DNA of 64,000 nt from Lasiosphaeria ovina (GCA_033439765.1 JAULSN010000004.1:2056001-2120000); one strand, 5' to 3'. Positions 20,625 through 33,415 are shown, numbered from the stretch's first letter. Notes: generated from the letters alone by a model not told the origin. A program made the numbers and translations.

Positions 20625-21724
20625 ATGGCCGACTCGCACGCCGAGCAACTTCCCATTGTGCTATTCCACTACCCATACTCGCCCTATGCGAAACGGGTAG
20701 TTTGGTATCTGCGCCTGCGCGGCATCCCATATGTCCAATGTGTACGTATTGGTAGTTCGTGAGAGGGCGCGCATGTGATTTTGCCAGTTTAGTAACCCTC
20801 GAGCCCTGCGCGCACATATACACACAGCTTCAACCGCCCATCATGCCGCGTCCAGACATGGCACAGCTGGGCATCAAATACCGCCGGATCCCCATTCTGT
20901 CCATCGGCCGCGATGTCTACCTCGACACGCGGCTGATCATCCAGAAGCTCGAGCTCCTGTACCCCGGCCGCCCCAAGCTGGGCGCCGCCGTCGGGACCGA
21001 GCACAAGGCCATTGAGCGCCTGCTCGAAGCCTACGCCATCGACGGCGGCCTGTTCGTCAGGGCCGCCCAGCTCCTGCCGACGGACCTGCCTCTGCTGCAG
21101 GACCCCAGGTTCCAAAAGGACCGCGCCGACTACTTCGGCGCCAAGGTGTCCCGGGAGGCGGCCGCGGCGCTGCGGCCCGAGGCCGTCAACGAGGTCCGGA
21201 ACTCCATGGAGCTCCTCGAGACGACGCTGCTGGCCGACGGGCGCGACTGGATCCTCAAGACGGCGCAGCCCAGCCTCGCCGACATCGAGGCCGTGTGGCC
21301 GCTGCACTGGCTCAACACCCTCCCCGGGGCTCTCCCCGCCGACCAGGTCTCCGCGGAGCAGTTCCCGCGCGTCTTTTCGTGGATCTCGCGCTTCCACAAG
21401 GCCACGAAGGAGCAGCCCGCGCCAGCCCTCCCCCCAAAGGCCGTGTCCGGGGAAGAGGCGCGCCGGCTCATTCTCGGGTCCCCCTTCCACGAGCCCGAGA
21501 TGGACGTCGACGGCAGCGACCCCGCTGCGCAGTTCCACGGTCTCAGCAGGGGCCGGCAGGTGGAGCTGTGGCCCACAGACTTGGGCACGGCCCACAGAGA
21601 TACGGGTAGGCTCTCGGGGCTGGGCGACAAGGAGGTTGTCATTAAGACGAACGCCGGAGTGCGGCTGCACGCCCCGAGGCACGGCTTCCGGCTTCGGCCT
21701 GCCAACCAGACGGCCTCTCTGTAG
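20625..21724 (+). CDS. glutathione S-transferase-like protein (thioredoxin-fold N-terminal domain)
   Basis: Two exons (20625-20741, 20828-21724) with an 86-bp GTACGT...CAG intron give 337 residues. The N-terminal domain starts LFHYPYSPYAKRVVWYLRLRG (residues 13-33), matching the beta1-alpha1 turn of GST-N domains. YSPY stands where thioredoxins have CxxC, so the likely thiol-contacting residue is S19 or Y18. The join gives VQC|LQPPIMPRPD, then YRRIPIL with the cis-proline and LDTRLI. An all-helical GST-C-like half follows (SLADIEAVWPLHWLN). The last 90 residues, with DGSDPAAQF and EVVIKTNAGVRLHAPRHG, extend beyond a standard GST and look like a fungal-specific C-terminal domain. Substrate unknown; a glutathione-dependent detoxification or lyase role is a family-level guess. 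Confidence 0.85.
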
Positions 21725-24700
21725 CCTTTCGCAGCAGCCTCTTTCACATCCCAATAGTAAATAGGGATAGGGATGCCGTGTGTTTGTATAGACAAGGACT
21801 TTCAATAATATTGGGTTCCCTCTTTGCAACGTCCCCCCTTAAGCCCCATTTGGTCAACTGGTCACGAAACAGAGCAACTTTGTTTTCGACATGTTCGTTG
21901 GCTCTCAAACTTGAGGTATTACTAGTGCACAGGCGCCATGGAAACTTGGACCCTTTGAGAGACAGGTACGGAGTACTTTCAAGGAAAACAATGCTCGTGC
22001 ACGAAGTACTGTACATACCTCATGTAGGTATATTGTATAGGCTTTTTTTTTGCATGCGAGCTGCAAGCTAGAAACTCAATGCACACACACATGCGCGTAG
22101 TAGCCCGCTCATACCCTCGGCATGGGGAGGTGCTTAGAGGCGTGATATCTGAAGTTTTTTGTTGACACAGTTTGATGTATCCCGTTTTGTTGACACGGCT
22201 GTTGACACGGTTGTAAGAGGGGAATGAATGGTGGGAGTTGTCCAAGGTAGTGTAAGGCATTGAGTTTTGTTGAAGTAGGTTGAGAGAATCTAAAAAGGGA
22301 AAACCAAAACAAACATCACAAACAGGAAGCCATCGGCTCAGGGAACCTCACACAAGAGGAATCAACAAGAAAAATATCGGGCGTCAATGACGCGACCACA
22401 GCCCCTCCTTTGCCCACGCCCGTCGCAGCTATATATATATCTTAAAGCCACAAAAAGTAAAGTAAAGTATACGTCGGCGGCTCTGCTCCAAGGCAGCCCC
22501 TCCCGATCAAATCCCCGGACAGCGGGGGTGATTTGATTACTGGAGGCGCAGCGAATGTTTCACTTCTGTGCGTGCCCGCCCCTAGCACTTTCTTTTTGTC
22601 GGCGCCTCCCCTGCACCGCAACTGCATGCTGGGCTTATTAGTGGGCTGGCATTGGCGCAGCGATACTCCGTACTTTTTATTTTCTTCCTTCCTTTTCGTG
22701 ATCGGCCTCTACATCCATGGATTATTAGGGCATGAGACAGGAGGATTACCTCTTTCTACCCTCCTAGATACCTAAGGATCGTGAAGGGCATAATCACCAC
22801 CTGAGCGCATATGGATGGATATATGAGGTGTGGTCTAGTTTCCGATGTTAAGTAGCTGTTGGAATACATTGAGAGTACGGAACAAGGACGTTGGAAGAGA
22901 GAAAAAGTACTGGCAAGCTACTGAACCAATAGACTTCCTCTCTGGTGGACTTACACAATACTCTACAATATCTTCCAAAAGAGACAGATACCTTACCAAT
23001 TGACAATAGAGGTAATTGTGTGCGCTGGAAGCAAACATAAACCCGACGAAACTGACAGGCAGCGCTGGCAATGAACGAAAGCCCGTGAAATGCCGCGGGT
23101 ACGATTGCCTTGATGTGGCTTTCGGGTTCAGATGTGTGGCTTGGCAGCCAATATTGATACGTACCCATCTCACCAGTCACCACAAATCAAAACCCGTCGC
23201 ATTGATGGCGCGATCGTATGTAGATGAATGGGGGGCAAGGACAGGGTTACACAGCAATGCATTGGTCTCTCTCTGTCTGTCTGACGTGAGCTCGGGTTTC
23301 GCGATTGGAAGGATTCCATACATTGAAGGTTTGCAAGTACCTACCTAGGAACCGAAGGGGAGGATTTTTGATTTGTAAGTCCAACAATCCTCAGCAAAAA
23401 CCTTATCTCCTAATGTGGAACTGGCTACCTGTTTCGGCAGCCCGGGTAAGGTGTGATTTTGGTTGGGGGAACAACATTGAAAAAGAGTTATCCGTATATG
23501 GATACAGCAATAGGTTGTCGACCTGTTTGACGCCATCTGTAGCTCGTTGGCTGCTTGTTGGCTTCAAAAGGTTGGCTTGGGTCGGGGAGCCGGTCGATAA
23601 CTCCATATCCCTCCCCCCCCCCCGCAAACAGGACCCGGTTAGCCAATGGATCCCGAGCGCGTCGAAAAGAAAAATTGATGCCAAAAAGAGACGAGGTTGG
23701 CTTCGCCGCTGTGTTTGCTGGCTACTGTAACTGGCTGGTCGGCAGAAAGACACCCCCCAGTCCTAACCCATTTTTCTGGGCCGGCCCACTCCCCCTTCAA
23801 TGCCCGGGGATTCTTCCCGTAGTGTCTTCCGATTCTTTATCACACTGTGGGCTAGACTCATGCAACGGCTGTTAACCGAATCTGTCGGGGGGGTTATCGC
23901 CTTACCCAACGCCTTGACTGTCTGTTTCTCTACTCGGCGAAACAGACCATCGACATGCAATATTTTCTATCCCTTTCTCTTTATCTCAGGATCGGCTTAC
24001 CTTCAGGTTGGTGCTTAATCTTGGAATCTCGAGAGGCGCCGGCGGCGCGGATAAGCCTTGGGACGGGCCAGGTGGCGCCTCTTGTGCCGTCCGGTCCTGG
24101 CCAAAGTGCGTCATTGGGAGGGGGGGGGGGGGGGGAGGGGGACCGTGACAATGGGGGAACTGCAGAAGCAGAGCACGACATAACAATTTCCAGAAAGGGA
24201 GGAAACACGTGTGCAGACTGCCAGCTTCAACACCGCCACCCCAGAACTCCGCGACACTTTAATCAGCTCTCGAGAAAGCCGGCATCGTCGCGCTGATATC
24301 TAATGGACTAGTGCTGGAGATGGGACGAATTGCTCGAGGGAGCAAAGAGCCGCGCCGTCGCATCCACTACATGTGTATGTAGAACAAAAAACGGGGTGGG
24401 AGAGATTGTGCATCGGTGGAGAACCTGCCAGCACAGTACGAACATCGTACTGGCTACATAAGCAGCCTCCCGCCCACCGAGACATCATTCCCATCCATCA
24501 CAGTTACGTCATCGGCACTGAAAAAGGTCGGACAATCGAGCCCCTACCCCGGCCTTCGATTCCCTTTCTCTCCAATGCCCGACACCGGATACAGCCCATT
24601 TCCGATCTGGCGCTAGGGGCGAATGCTCTGGCGATCGCCCTGGGCAACTGGCACGAGCTGTCAAGCGGTGTCGAATGCCATTTCCTTCGTTTTTCATTCT

Positions 24701-26602
24701 TGCGAGAAAGAAAAAAATGGCATGGGGCACGGTTGTGTGACAGGGGAGGTGCTGGCAGGGTGGGCTCTCGCCGACTAGTGTAGCGGGTGGGAAAAATAGG
24801 CACGCCGCACTCAGGCCATGTCAGATTGCGACCGGCCTAGTGCTCTGACGCAATATCTCCTCGCTTGGCTAGGTGAGCGAGAGGGAGAAGCGACTCAAGC
24901 GTTGTGATTTGACGGCAGGCGACCAATTTTGCCACAAAACAGCCCCACTCACCAATAATTATTGTTCCGTTCCATTCATCCACCCAAAGCGGTGAGGTGG
25001 GTGACCTTGACAGCCGGCTCGAGCCCTTCCTTCTTATTCCGTCAAAGTTCGAGACCGCCGTTGTTGGCGGTAGACGAGCACACACACCACACGATGTTGG
25101 AGACGCGCATGCATCCCCTCAGCGTTTCGAGTCTAGGTCCGCGTCGATCGGGTGAGCTGAGTCCAGAAACACCTGAAAATAAGGCGCCGCTTCTTGACAG
25201 AGTCGGATGTAGTTGGCCGATCCGGACCGGTCGACCAGCAGATGGTATGACAGGCGAATTTTGATCTTGACTCAGCCGGAGTCCGTCTCCGGCAGGCGTC
25301 TAGACTGGTATTGAGATGGGGCCCGATCGACGAGAACACGGTCTGACGGCCGAGTGGTGGAACAGGATGGGAAGGGCAAGCGTTCCCGCCCACGCTCCGT
25401 CTCAGTCTCAGAAACAACACAGAGTCACAGACAAGTGCCGTGGAGGCTCAAGTTGGAACCCAAGCTCTGCACACCGGCGGTGTGCTTGCACGACGGGATT
25501 TTGCTGTTATTTATTATTTACTAGTTGAATCTTCGCACCGTAACTGGCGTTGGTTAGTTATAGTCAGTATCGCAGTGGCCGTTTGCGAAAACAAATGCCG
25601 TCGTGTGCCCTCAACAGGCGCACTACAGGCGACTCGACTACCTCATGCAGGGGGCAGCACGGTGAATGAAGCTTGAACCCGTTGCGTTCTCCCCCTTCCC
25701 CTTTCGCTGCAGCCAAGAGTGGAGTCGGATGCTTGAATGCGACAAGCCTGCACAGTGCCCAGCACAGTGAAGCTACCTAGCTGCCGCGTCTCCACAGTAG
25801 TACGTAGTGGAATGCGTGCTGGGAAAGGACGAACTGCGAATGGCAACTGGCAACACTGGCAATTCCTGGCATGGAAGAACAGAAAAGAAAAGGGACAATG
25901 GCGGCGAATCGAGAATGGTTTTGTGGAGACCGTCTGCAACGCAAAGCCGTCTTGGGGACACAAATCGTCGAGGTTGGATGCGATCGGAAGGGGCGAGAAA
26001 AAAGATACGAAGATCGCTTTGCCTGGGCGGAGAGAGGGGAGAAAAGACTTTCGCCTTGCTTGATAATTATACCCTCCCTCACTTTGAGCGATGCTTTTTT
26101 TCGCCCGAGATCGAATCAGATGGGGGAGGGCCAACAGGAAAAGGGTTTGAGTTTGGTGTAGTGTGTAAATGTGGGGAGCAAGTCTCCTATATTATGTATG
26201 TACAATCAGGTAGGGTAGTGGAGGGGGGCCCGCGCAGTGGTCCCGGAGGGTGTGCTGGGGTTTCTTTGGCAGCAGCGCTGGGGCACCCCATTATTATTTC
26301 TTCTCTTGCGCCATCTCTTTTCCCCAACGTCATCGTCATACCTGACGTCTTTCCCGGTCCTGCCCTTCTCTCCTGCCACACACCCACGACCACATTGTCT
26401 CAGGAACTACGTAAGGTATTTACGACCCTCGCTCGACGCCAGCAGCCCGCGCGAGGCGAACGACGCTGCTTAGTAGCGTAGCAGCAATCTTTTTATGGGG
26501 TTTTATGTTTTCGTGACCTCATAATCGTCGCTTTTCCTTTTCCTCCAGCCCTCGCCCGCCCCAGCTGCAGCAGGAAGGCGCCGCAAGATTTTGATTGACA
26601 TC
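21725..26602. promoter_or_regulatory. 4.9 kb gene-free stretch upstream of the bZIP gene
   Basis: No frame has a recognisable domain. Visible items are three TGTTGACAC repeats at 22159-22211, an ATATAT run near 22430, a 16-G run at 24120-24135 and scattered short frames. The frames at 25643-26134 (-) and 25807-26481 (+) overlap each other and look random. Long upstream regions are common for stress-type transcription factor genes, so an extended promoter or long 5' leader is the simplest reading. An unrecognised ncRNA cannot be excluded. Confidence 0.4.
24120..24135. repeat. homopolymer run of 16 G
   Basis: Read directly. It is a region prone to sequencing-length error and to G-quadruplex formation. 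Confidence 0.9.
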
Positions 26603-28374
26603 ATGGGGTCGTCCTCTGGAGCGTCCGGCCGAGGTGAGTCGAACTCGCCCAAACAATCCAGCAATCCATCCCCACCCCGACCCGGTAAGTATATGCTTTT
26701 TTTTTTCGCGCCTTCACGTCACCGTCGCCTGAGTTCTGGCAATGTAATTGCATTGAGAATGTCGTTGCCAACAACCCTTTTCTCCTAGACGCCCAGCCCG
26801 AGTCCAAAAACGATGCCCCCCTAAAGCCCGACTCGTCGTCCAATGCCGAAGCCACGAAACCGCTCGCGCCTCCGCCCCGTCCCGGCCAGCAGCTCGGCGC
26901 AAACACTCCCGACTACTTCTCAAACCCCCTCGGCGGCTCACTGAGCCTGGAACCAAACCCTTTCGAGCAGTCTTTTGGCGGTGCGCCCCCAGAGACCCCC
27001 GGCGGCACCAAGCTCCCGTCCGTCGCCGCCCTGACGTCTCCCTCGTCTCTGCTTCCCGGCCCCGGCGCCACCCCGTTCCCCTGGGGAGGTGGTTCCCTTA
27101 GGACGGGCCCATTGAGCCCAGCGATGCTCTCGGGGCCGACGACGAATGACTACTTTGGCGACACTCACCACATCCGTGGCGGATTTCCCACCCCGAACGA
27201 GTCTTCTCTGAGGACGGGACTTACTCCAGGCGGCAGCGGGTCTATGTTCCCGGCCCCCAGCCCAAACTCACAGGCTCTATTTGCGCAGCTCACCGCTTCT
27301 GCCCCTACCCCAAGCACTCTCGACTTCCACCGGACCGCCCTCAGCGCAGCCGCCGCCAAGCGCGAGCAGGCTCAGGCTCAGGCCCAAGCGCAGGCACAGG
27401 CGCAGGCGCAACAGCCGGCCAACACACAACCTCAGGAGAACGGCAATGGTGTTGCGCCTCTGAAGCTCGAGACAAAGCCGCCTACAGGACCGTTCGACCC
27501 GCACGACAATGACGCAGCGAATGGCCTTTTCATGTTAGCACAGGGACGAAACGGATCGCAACAGCAGAGCCAGCAGTTTGCCGTGATACCTCCTGCCCAG
27601 ATACACGCCCAGCCCGCAGCCCAGCCCGCCCCGGCCGTGCAGCCCGTAAATACGTCACCACAGATTAATGGTAACGGATCGGTTGCAGGGAGTTCGGCGC
27701 GTGGCGTTAGTGAAGCATTAAGCGCCGGTTCGGACGAGAGCGAGACTGCAGTGCGCCCGCCCCCTCGCGCCAAGGGAAAAAGGAATTCTGGAGGTGCTGG
27801 GACGCGTCGTAAGGCTGACGATACATCGGTCAAGGCGCCTGCAAGTAAAAAGGCCAAGACCAACGGCGGCGGTGCGCCGTCTATCGACAGCATGGATATG
27901 GGCGACTCGGACGACGACATGAAGATTAACGAAAACGGCACAAGAACAAAGATGACAGACGAGGAGAAGCGTAAAAACTTTCTTGAGCGCAACAGGTGAG
28001 TAAACTCTCATTCATTATCCGAGTTCCACTTGACCACCAAGTACTGACCACCTTTTAGGGTTGCTGCGTTGAAATGTCGTCAGCGAAAAAAGCAATGGCT
28101 AGCCAGTCTTCAGACTAAAATTGATATTTTCGGCTCGGAAAATGAGGCTTTGACGCAACAGATCTCGCAGCTTCGCGACGAAGTTGTCAACCTCAAAACA
28201 CTATTGCTCGCGCACAAAGACTGCCCTGTCACGCAACAGCAGGGCCTCCACGGAGCATATATGCAACAGTCAATGGAGCCCTTCAACCCTCAGATGAACC
28301 CTTATGGCCTGGGCGGACCCGTCCAGAGCCAACCGGTTATAGCAGGCCAGGGTGTCAATCGCCGATTCTCATAG
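26603..28374 (+). CDS. atf1: bZIP transcription factor with Aft1 domains (Atf1/ATF-CREB type)
   Basis: Nuclear stress-response regulator; in fungi the target of the Hog1/Sty1 MAPK. Three exons (26603-26684, 26789-27995, 28059-28374) give 534 residues. Introns are 104 bp (GTAAGT...TAG) and 63 bp (GTGAGT...TTTTAG); the second falls inside the basic region at NR|VAALKCRQRKK. Domains in order: Aft1 HRA-like block around NPFEQSFGGAPPETPGGTKL (about 78-115), an SP/TP-rich stretch with FPTPNESS and MFPAPSPN (about 136-180) holding candidate MAPK sites, an AQ-repeat, and a basic nuclear-localisation stretch (KGKRNSGG...KKAKTNG). The bZIP (about 418-483) has NFLERNRVAALKCRQRKKQW and a leucine zipper (FGSENEALTQQISQLRDEV). 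A C-terminal Q/P tail follows. Length, domain order and intron site fit Atf1 orthologs. The symbol is by family assignment. Confidence 0.92.
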
Positions 28375-30206
28375 ACTGCGCCTCGACGACGACTCGACTA
28401 CGATCTGCCGTTAAGCCCGAAGAGTAAGGGTGACAGTCTTTGACAGCGGCGGGAACAGCCTTGCGTATGCGTCGACTACGTGTTGATGACATGTAATGAT
28501 TTTATTTGGGAGTTGGGAAGCTTGAAGGCCGGGCATTACTGGCTGGCTCGGGTATGCTTTGGAGGAGGAGTCGTTAACGCGGACGGCGCACGACACGATT
28601 TATGGCACGGCGACGGTTGGAAACCCATGGGTTGTTTCGGCGTTCCGTAGAGAATCCAGGGTCCCTCTCTCGTCGCTGTCATTCGCCGACATTCGCGACG
28701 GCGGATATGGAACACGACTAGTATTTTGAAGACGGGTTAGGCTGTACAGTAAGGGGATACAGTCTTTGCTTCCGTGATGGAGCGAAAGGACTGCGCGGCG
28801 TCGAGATGGCGGCTCGTCCCTAGGTGGGTTCGGTGCCTCTCGTCTGTATATTCGGCAACAGGGGCATACATCGAAATGGCGCTTTGGTTTTTTTTGTCTG
28901 GGCTGGCTTGACTTGGCTTTCGCTTTGAGGAGGGATTCTCTTTTTAAGCTCGGGTGGAGGCGTTGGGCGACACGGCACAGGGAGATGAACAAGAGGCACG
29001 AAGCTGTCTTTGAGTCGGACAAGCCGATCGTCATCCCCTGGTACGAAACTGAGAGGAGGGAATATGTAGCTAACAAGGCAACAATAGCGCTACATTTGAT
29101 AACGAGCAAACATTATAGGAACAAAATTCAAAGCGAGTCAAATCAGCAGTGCGGATATACATCATCCTATGTGGACTATTGCGACGGCCACCTGATGGAT
29201 GTTGCTATTGTTCACAATCTGCTTTGGTGCTGGGTATGGCAAGTGAGACAGATTCGAGAGAAGCTAGGGTGACGAGGGAGCCTCCGAGTGAGGCGGCATT
29301 GGGCCCATGGATCACACCTACCTCACCTACAGTAAATCACGAAAATGACCGCGTGGTAGTGTAGTTGATACGACTATATCATGTCAGTTTCAGTTGATGT
29401 TTTGTTAAGGTGGACTTGAAAGGTGTCATTCGTCGCCGCCAGAGTACCATGGATAATGGAGATAAAAAAAAAGAGGAGGCCTTTAATAAAGAAAGGCTCA
29501 TTATTGCGGTTTCAACTTATATGACATAGAAAGTCAATACATGGCCCAAAAAGACAGCGAGCGTTCTTATCGATTGTGTATTTATTTGTGATGGTGGCTG
29601 GACTCTGGAGAGGTGAGGAGGGGCCATTTGAGGCGGGCGGGCCAGGCCAGGGGCCGAGCGATGAGGGTCAGGATGAGGGTGGGCGGGACAGCATGTAGGG
29701 CCTGTGCGTTTCTGCATCGACTTTTGCGTGCACGCACGGGTAAACAAACGAGGCGCAACTTCCCTCGCGACTTGCCCAGGAACAGAACGGTCGGCATCAG
29801 GGATTATTCTGCTCGCCCACAGCACACCACAGCACAGCATCACTTACGCGGGCCTTGCAGCCGTCAATTCCTCGCCCCTCTCGCCGATCCAGTTCCGACC
29901 GCCCGACAACGCGACACGGCACGAGAATCGAAGCCGAATTGACGCGTTTTGAGTCGCAGCCAGCCCATCCGTCGCCCCTGCGCCCTGCCCCGTCCGGAAC
30001 CCTGCACCCGCAGCCCGTCGAAATCGACGACGCGCCCGGCCAGCTTGTCCGTCGCAAAACAGCACCCCATTTCAATCCAAACACCACTGGTACTTCCTGG
30101 GCACGGCCGATCAGCGCATTGTACTGCGACACGAGACTTTTGGACAGGCGCCACTAAAAATATTACACATTCACCCCTCATTGATGCACTCCCCGACCCG
30201 CCATCC
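28375..30206. other. intergenic stretch between atf1 and DSN1
   Basis: 1.8 kb without a supported gene. The first few hundred bases are presumably the atf1 3' UTR and the last few hundred the DSN1 promoter and leader. A minus-strand frame at 28600-29109 has no recognisable domain. I see no RNA gene. Confidence 0.45.
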
Positions 30207-32066
30207 ATGACGACTCTTGTACGGACTCGTCAACCGCTACAAGTCCTGAGCATGAGCAACCAGCCCGAGCGCCGGTACAGCAAACGCCTCGCCGGTACGG
30301 ACTGCCCCCCCTTCCCCGTGGACGACTTGCGCGGCAGCGATAGGCAAGCAGACGGACAAGTGCTGACAAGAATGACCCTCGCAGCCACATCGGTGTACGA
30401 CGAGCAGGATGGGGACTTCCTCTTTACGCGCGGGTCCAAACGGGTGAAGACGGCGACCGATGATGAAGCAACCCCCGAGCAGCAGAAGCCGCTGGCGCCT
30501 CCAAAGAGAACCGCGGGCCGACCCCCCAAGGCGGGAACAAAAAGACGCGCGTCACCGCCGCCGCAACCGCCTGCACCTCCTCCGGCTGCAGCCTCTGCGC
30601 ACTCTCAGAATGCCGCGCCATTACCGAGGAGGACAGGGAGGAGGCGGACGTCGAGCTTGGCTGGTCCTGCCCCACCGCCGGCGCCGGCGCAGGACGAGGG
30701 GCTCGTTGTCCCGAAGAATAGAGGATGGCGGAAGGCGCGCGACTCGGCAGACACGCGAACCCCCGCGCGCGACGAGACCAAGCCGAAACCAGCCAACGGC
30801 GGAGTAAGCGCCAGGGGGAGAGGCGATAGGCGGCGGGACGACGAAGACCACGACGACGACGATGATGATGATGATGATGATGGCGATGGAAGGCCTGATC
30901 TTGTCGCGAGGAGGACAACGCCAAAGAATGTGGATCGGAAAAGAGAGGCAGCAGCGACAGCGGCAGCAGAAGAGGCAATTGACCCAGACCAGGAAAGCTT
31001 CGAGTCGCGGCAGATTGCGCTACCCTTTAGCGACACTCCTATCATCAATCGAAATAAGGAGCTGAGGAAGAAGGGCGGGGCGAGCGGCGGCCGGCGCAGC
31101 AGTCTGGGGATGCGAGGCCGGAGGGCGAGCTCGCTGATCGACAGCGGGCACAGCGCCCTACCGCACCGCGAGGTCGACCCGGCAGAGTTCTACAAGCATA
31201 TCGAGGCCGACGGCCCTAGTGAGCCACGGCGGATGAAGCAGCTCCTCATTTGGTGTGGAGAGCGGGCTCTTAGTGAGAAACCGCCGCACGGGAGTCACGG
31301 GTCGAGCGCAGTTCTTGGAGGTGAGTGAAGTAGCCACCTGCAAGCTTGCTTTGTCTCTCCTATGGCTAACGATGCATACGTCAACAGCACGTGCAATACA
31401 AGACCAATTACTAAAAGACTTTGGGGCGCGCTCCGAGTTCTCGGACTGGTTCTCCAGAGAGGATGCACCCAGGCCGCCCGTGGTGCTGAAACCCAACCCG
31501 CGGAATATCGAGCACGATGTCAGGGTAGCAGAATACGAGGCCAAGATCGCAAGGTAAATCCTTTTCTTCACTCTCCGGGGCACCGCGTGTTCTTTGCGCT
31601 GACCAGTTTGTTTTTATACAGATTAAAAGAAGAAAAGAAGGCATGGCAAGCCCTGGCGAAGCCCCTGCCCGAGGTGGAACCCCTGTATCCGGAAGTCGGA
31701 GGCGACAGCAGCAGCAGTGGAAAGACGGCGCCCGACGAGGCGCTGCTGGACGCGGACGACGCCAAGATCCTGGCGTCGCTCACGGCGCCCGACGCGGCGT
31801 TTGCGTCCTTCCGCCGGCAGACGCGCGCGCGCCTCCAGAACCTCCAGTCGGCCCTCGAGTTCGCCGTCGACCACCTCGCCGACGGCGTGCACAAGCTCGA
31901 CCAGCGCGTGGCCACAGCCGGCCGCGAGGCCGACACGGTCCTCGCCGCCAGCGCCGCCCGCCTCAGGCAGCGCGACGACAGGGAGAAGCGCGCCCTCGGC
32001 ACAAGAGACCTGCCCGCCATGGAGGTCCTGCGGAGTCTGGGCAGGATACTGCCCGAGGGCGGGTAA
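30207..32066 (+). CDS. DSN1: kinetochore MIND/Mis12-complex subunit Dsn1 (Mis13)
   Basis: Structural subunit of the Mis12/MIND complex, which bridges inner-centromere proteins to the Ndc80 complex. Four exons (30207-30294, 30385-31320, 31388-31553, 31622-32066) give 544 residues. Introns are 90, 67 and 68 bp. The first is recognised by GTACGG...CTGAC...CGCAG and because splicing it joins [11 protein letters not shown] to [11 protein letters not shown]. The N-terminal half is basic and disordered with an AT-hook-like GRPPK and an Asp run (about 220-230). The conserved region starts at [16 protein letters not shown] and continues through [17 protein letters not shown], which carries two RR-[SA]-S sites like the Aurora B/Ipl1 targets of Dsn1. 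[16 protein letters not shown] and the helical block [13 protein letters not shown] follow. The third and fourth exons carry [14 protein letters not shown] and a coiled-coil end ([20 protein letters not shown]). Confidence 0.9.
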
Positions 32067-33415
32067 GGGATGACGAGGGGGGATTAAACTTTGCCTTGTT
32101 TTCTTTTAGCCTTGTCTCTTTTTCTTTTTTCCGGCCACGACATAATGACATGCGGGAAATGATGTTTTCTGTTTTCTCTTCTTTTCAATTTTGTTTTTCT
32201 TGTTTGCCATACTGTTGGGAGCAGCGGAGAGGGGAGTGAAAAGAAAAGAGAGGAAGAACGGCAGACGAGGGAAATGCTACCTCGTCTTTTTTCTTTTCCC
32301 TCCTTTCTTCATCATCTTGGGGCGTTTTTATACGGACGGGGCTTGGGTCGGGGGTTCCATGGAGGTTTGGCGGCCGGGAGGTTGTGGGTGTGGGTGGGTG
32401 GTGTGATGTTGTATATCCTTTTTCTTTTTCTTTTGTTCTTTTGATTCTAGGGATTAATTCCGGCGTGGGAGGCGCGTGTGTGTGGCATGTGTGGTGGTGG
32501 CTCGTGTGGGCAATGAATGCTCTAAACTGCCTACACCTACCTTACCTGCCTTACCTGCTTGCCTAGGACTGGCCCCTTGATTGTCGGGACTAGGGAAGGA
32601 GTGAGGTTTGGCATGGGTTCGTTGGTTGGGTTCGTGGTGCGAAATGCAGCCCGGCCAGAAGGACAAGAACCGGACTTGTAAAGAGCCCAGGAAGCTTGCA
32701 TTATGGGAGCGCACCAAGAGACAGGCAGGCAGGCAATTGCACGTTATATACCCAGCAAGCAAATCAAAGCAAGCAGAGGAGAGGAATATGATGGCGGCGA
32801 GTGAGGTAGTGTTTGACTGTTGTCGTTGTTGTTGATGTTGCTGTGCATGAGCTGAGCTATCCACCTACCTAGGTGCTCTCAGAGGTAGAAATATCTGTCA
32901 GGTTGTAAAGAGAATCCATCAACATTTGGTAGCAGACGCTTTCTTGGTTGTCTTGTGAATTTAAGACAGGGGTTCGATATCCCCCCTCTCTCCTGAGGCA
33001 CCGTCTTTTGAGCACCTACTCTATACTGGGTAGACGTATATAGAAAGGGAGAAGAAGCGTGTCTTTGTAGATATACTTTCGTCTTTCGTTGCTGTACATA
33101 TATACATGATAGCTACCTAGCTGTATAGGTACCTAGCTAGATGTGATCAAGATACTTGGGGTCAATGGAGAATCCAACCCCCTTTTCTTGCTTTCATCCC
33201 ATGCATCTATCTATATTCGTCTACATATATGCTGCTAGAGCAGCCCATAATGCCCTCCCTTACTCTAGAAGTGGGAAAGCAGCTTTTACATGCATATACA
33301 CCTATATAGAGAGAGGTAATGTACACCGCCGTGCGTAGTATATGAGTTACAGCACCAGTACAAACACACCCCACAGCCAACAACAAAAAAAACATCAACC
33401 TCGTCACATCATGAT
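32067..33415. other. convergent spacer between DSN1 and SDH5
   Basis: T-rich 3' UTR-like sequence at 32080-32460 fits the DSN1 transcript end. A TACCTTACCTGCC-type repeat lies at 32530-32565. A T-arm-like string at 32969-32985 (GGGGTTCGATATCCCC) is preceded by a short hairpin but lacks a matching acceptor stem. No gene is supported. Confidence 0.45.

Noticed and set aside
25643..26481. Overlapping 163- and 224-codon frames on opposite strands upstream of atf1
   Set aside because: Neither has a recognisable motif or splice-linked extension, and each weakens the other.
28600..29109. 169-codon minus-strand frame between atf1 and DSN1
   Set aside because: Starts with a hydrophobic stretch but has no domain; probably chance in the atf1 3' region.
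32900..32995. tRNA-like segment with GGGGTTCGATATCCCC T-arm and a GTCTT/AAGAC hairpin
   Set aside because: The anticodon loop would be 8 nt, the variable loop is missing and no matching 5' acceptor strand exists.
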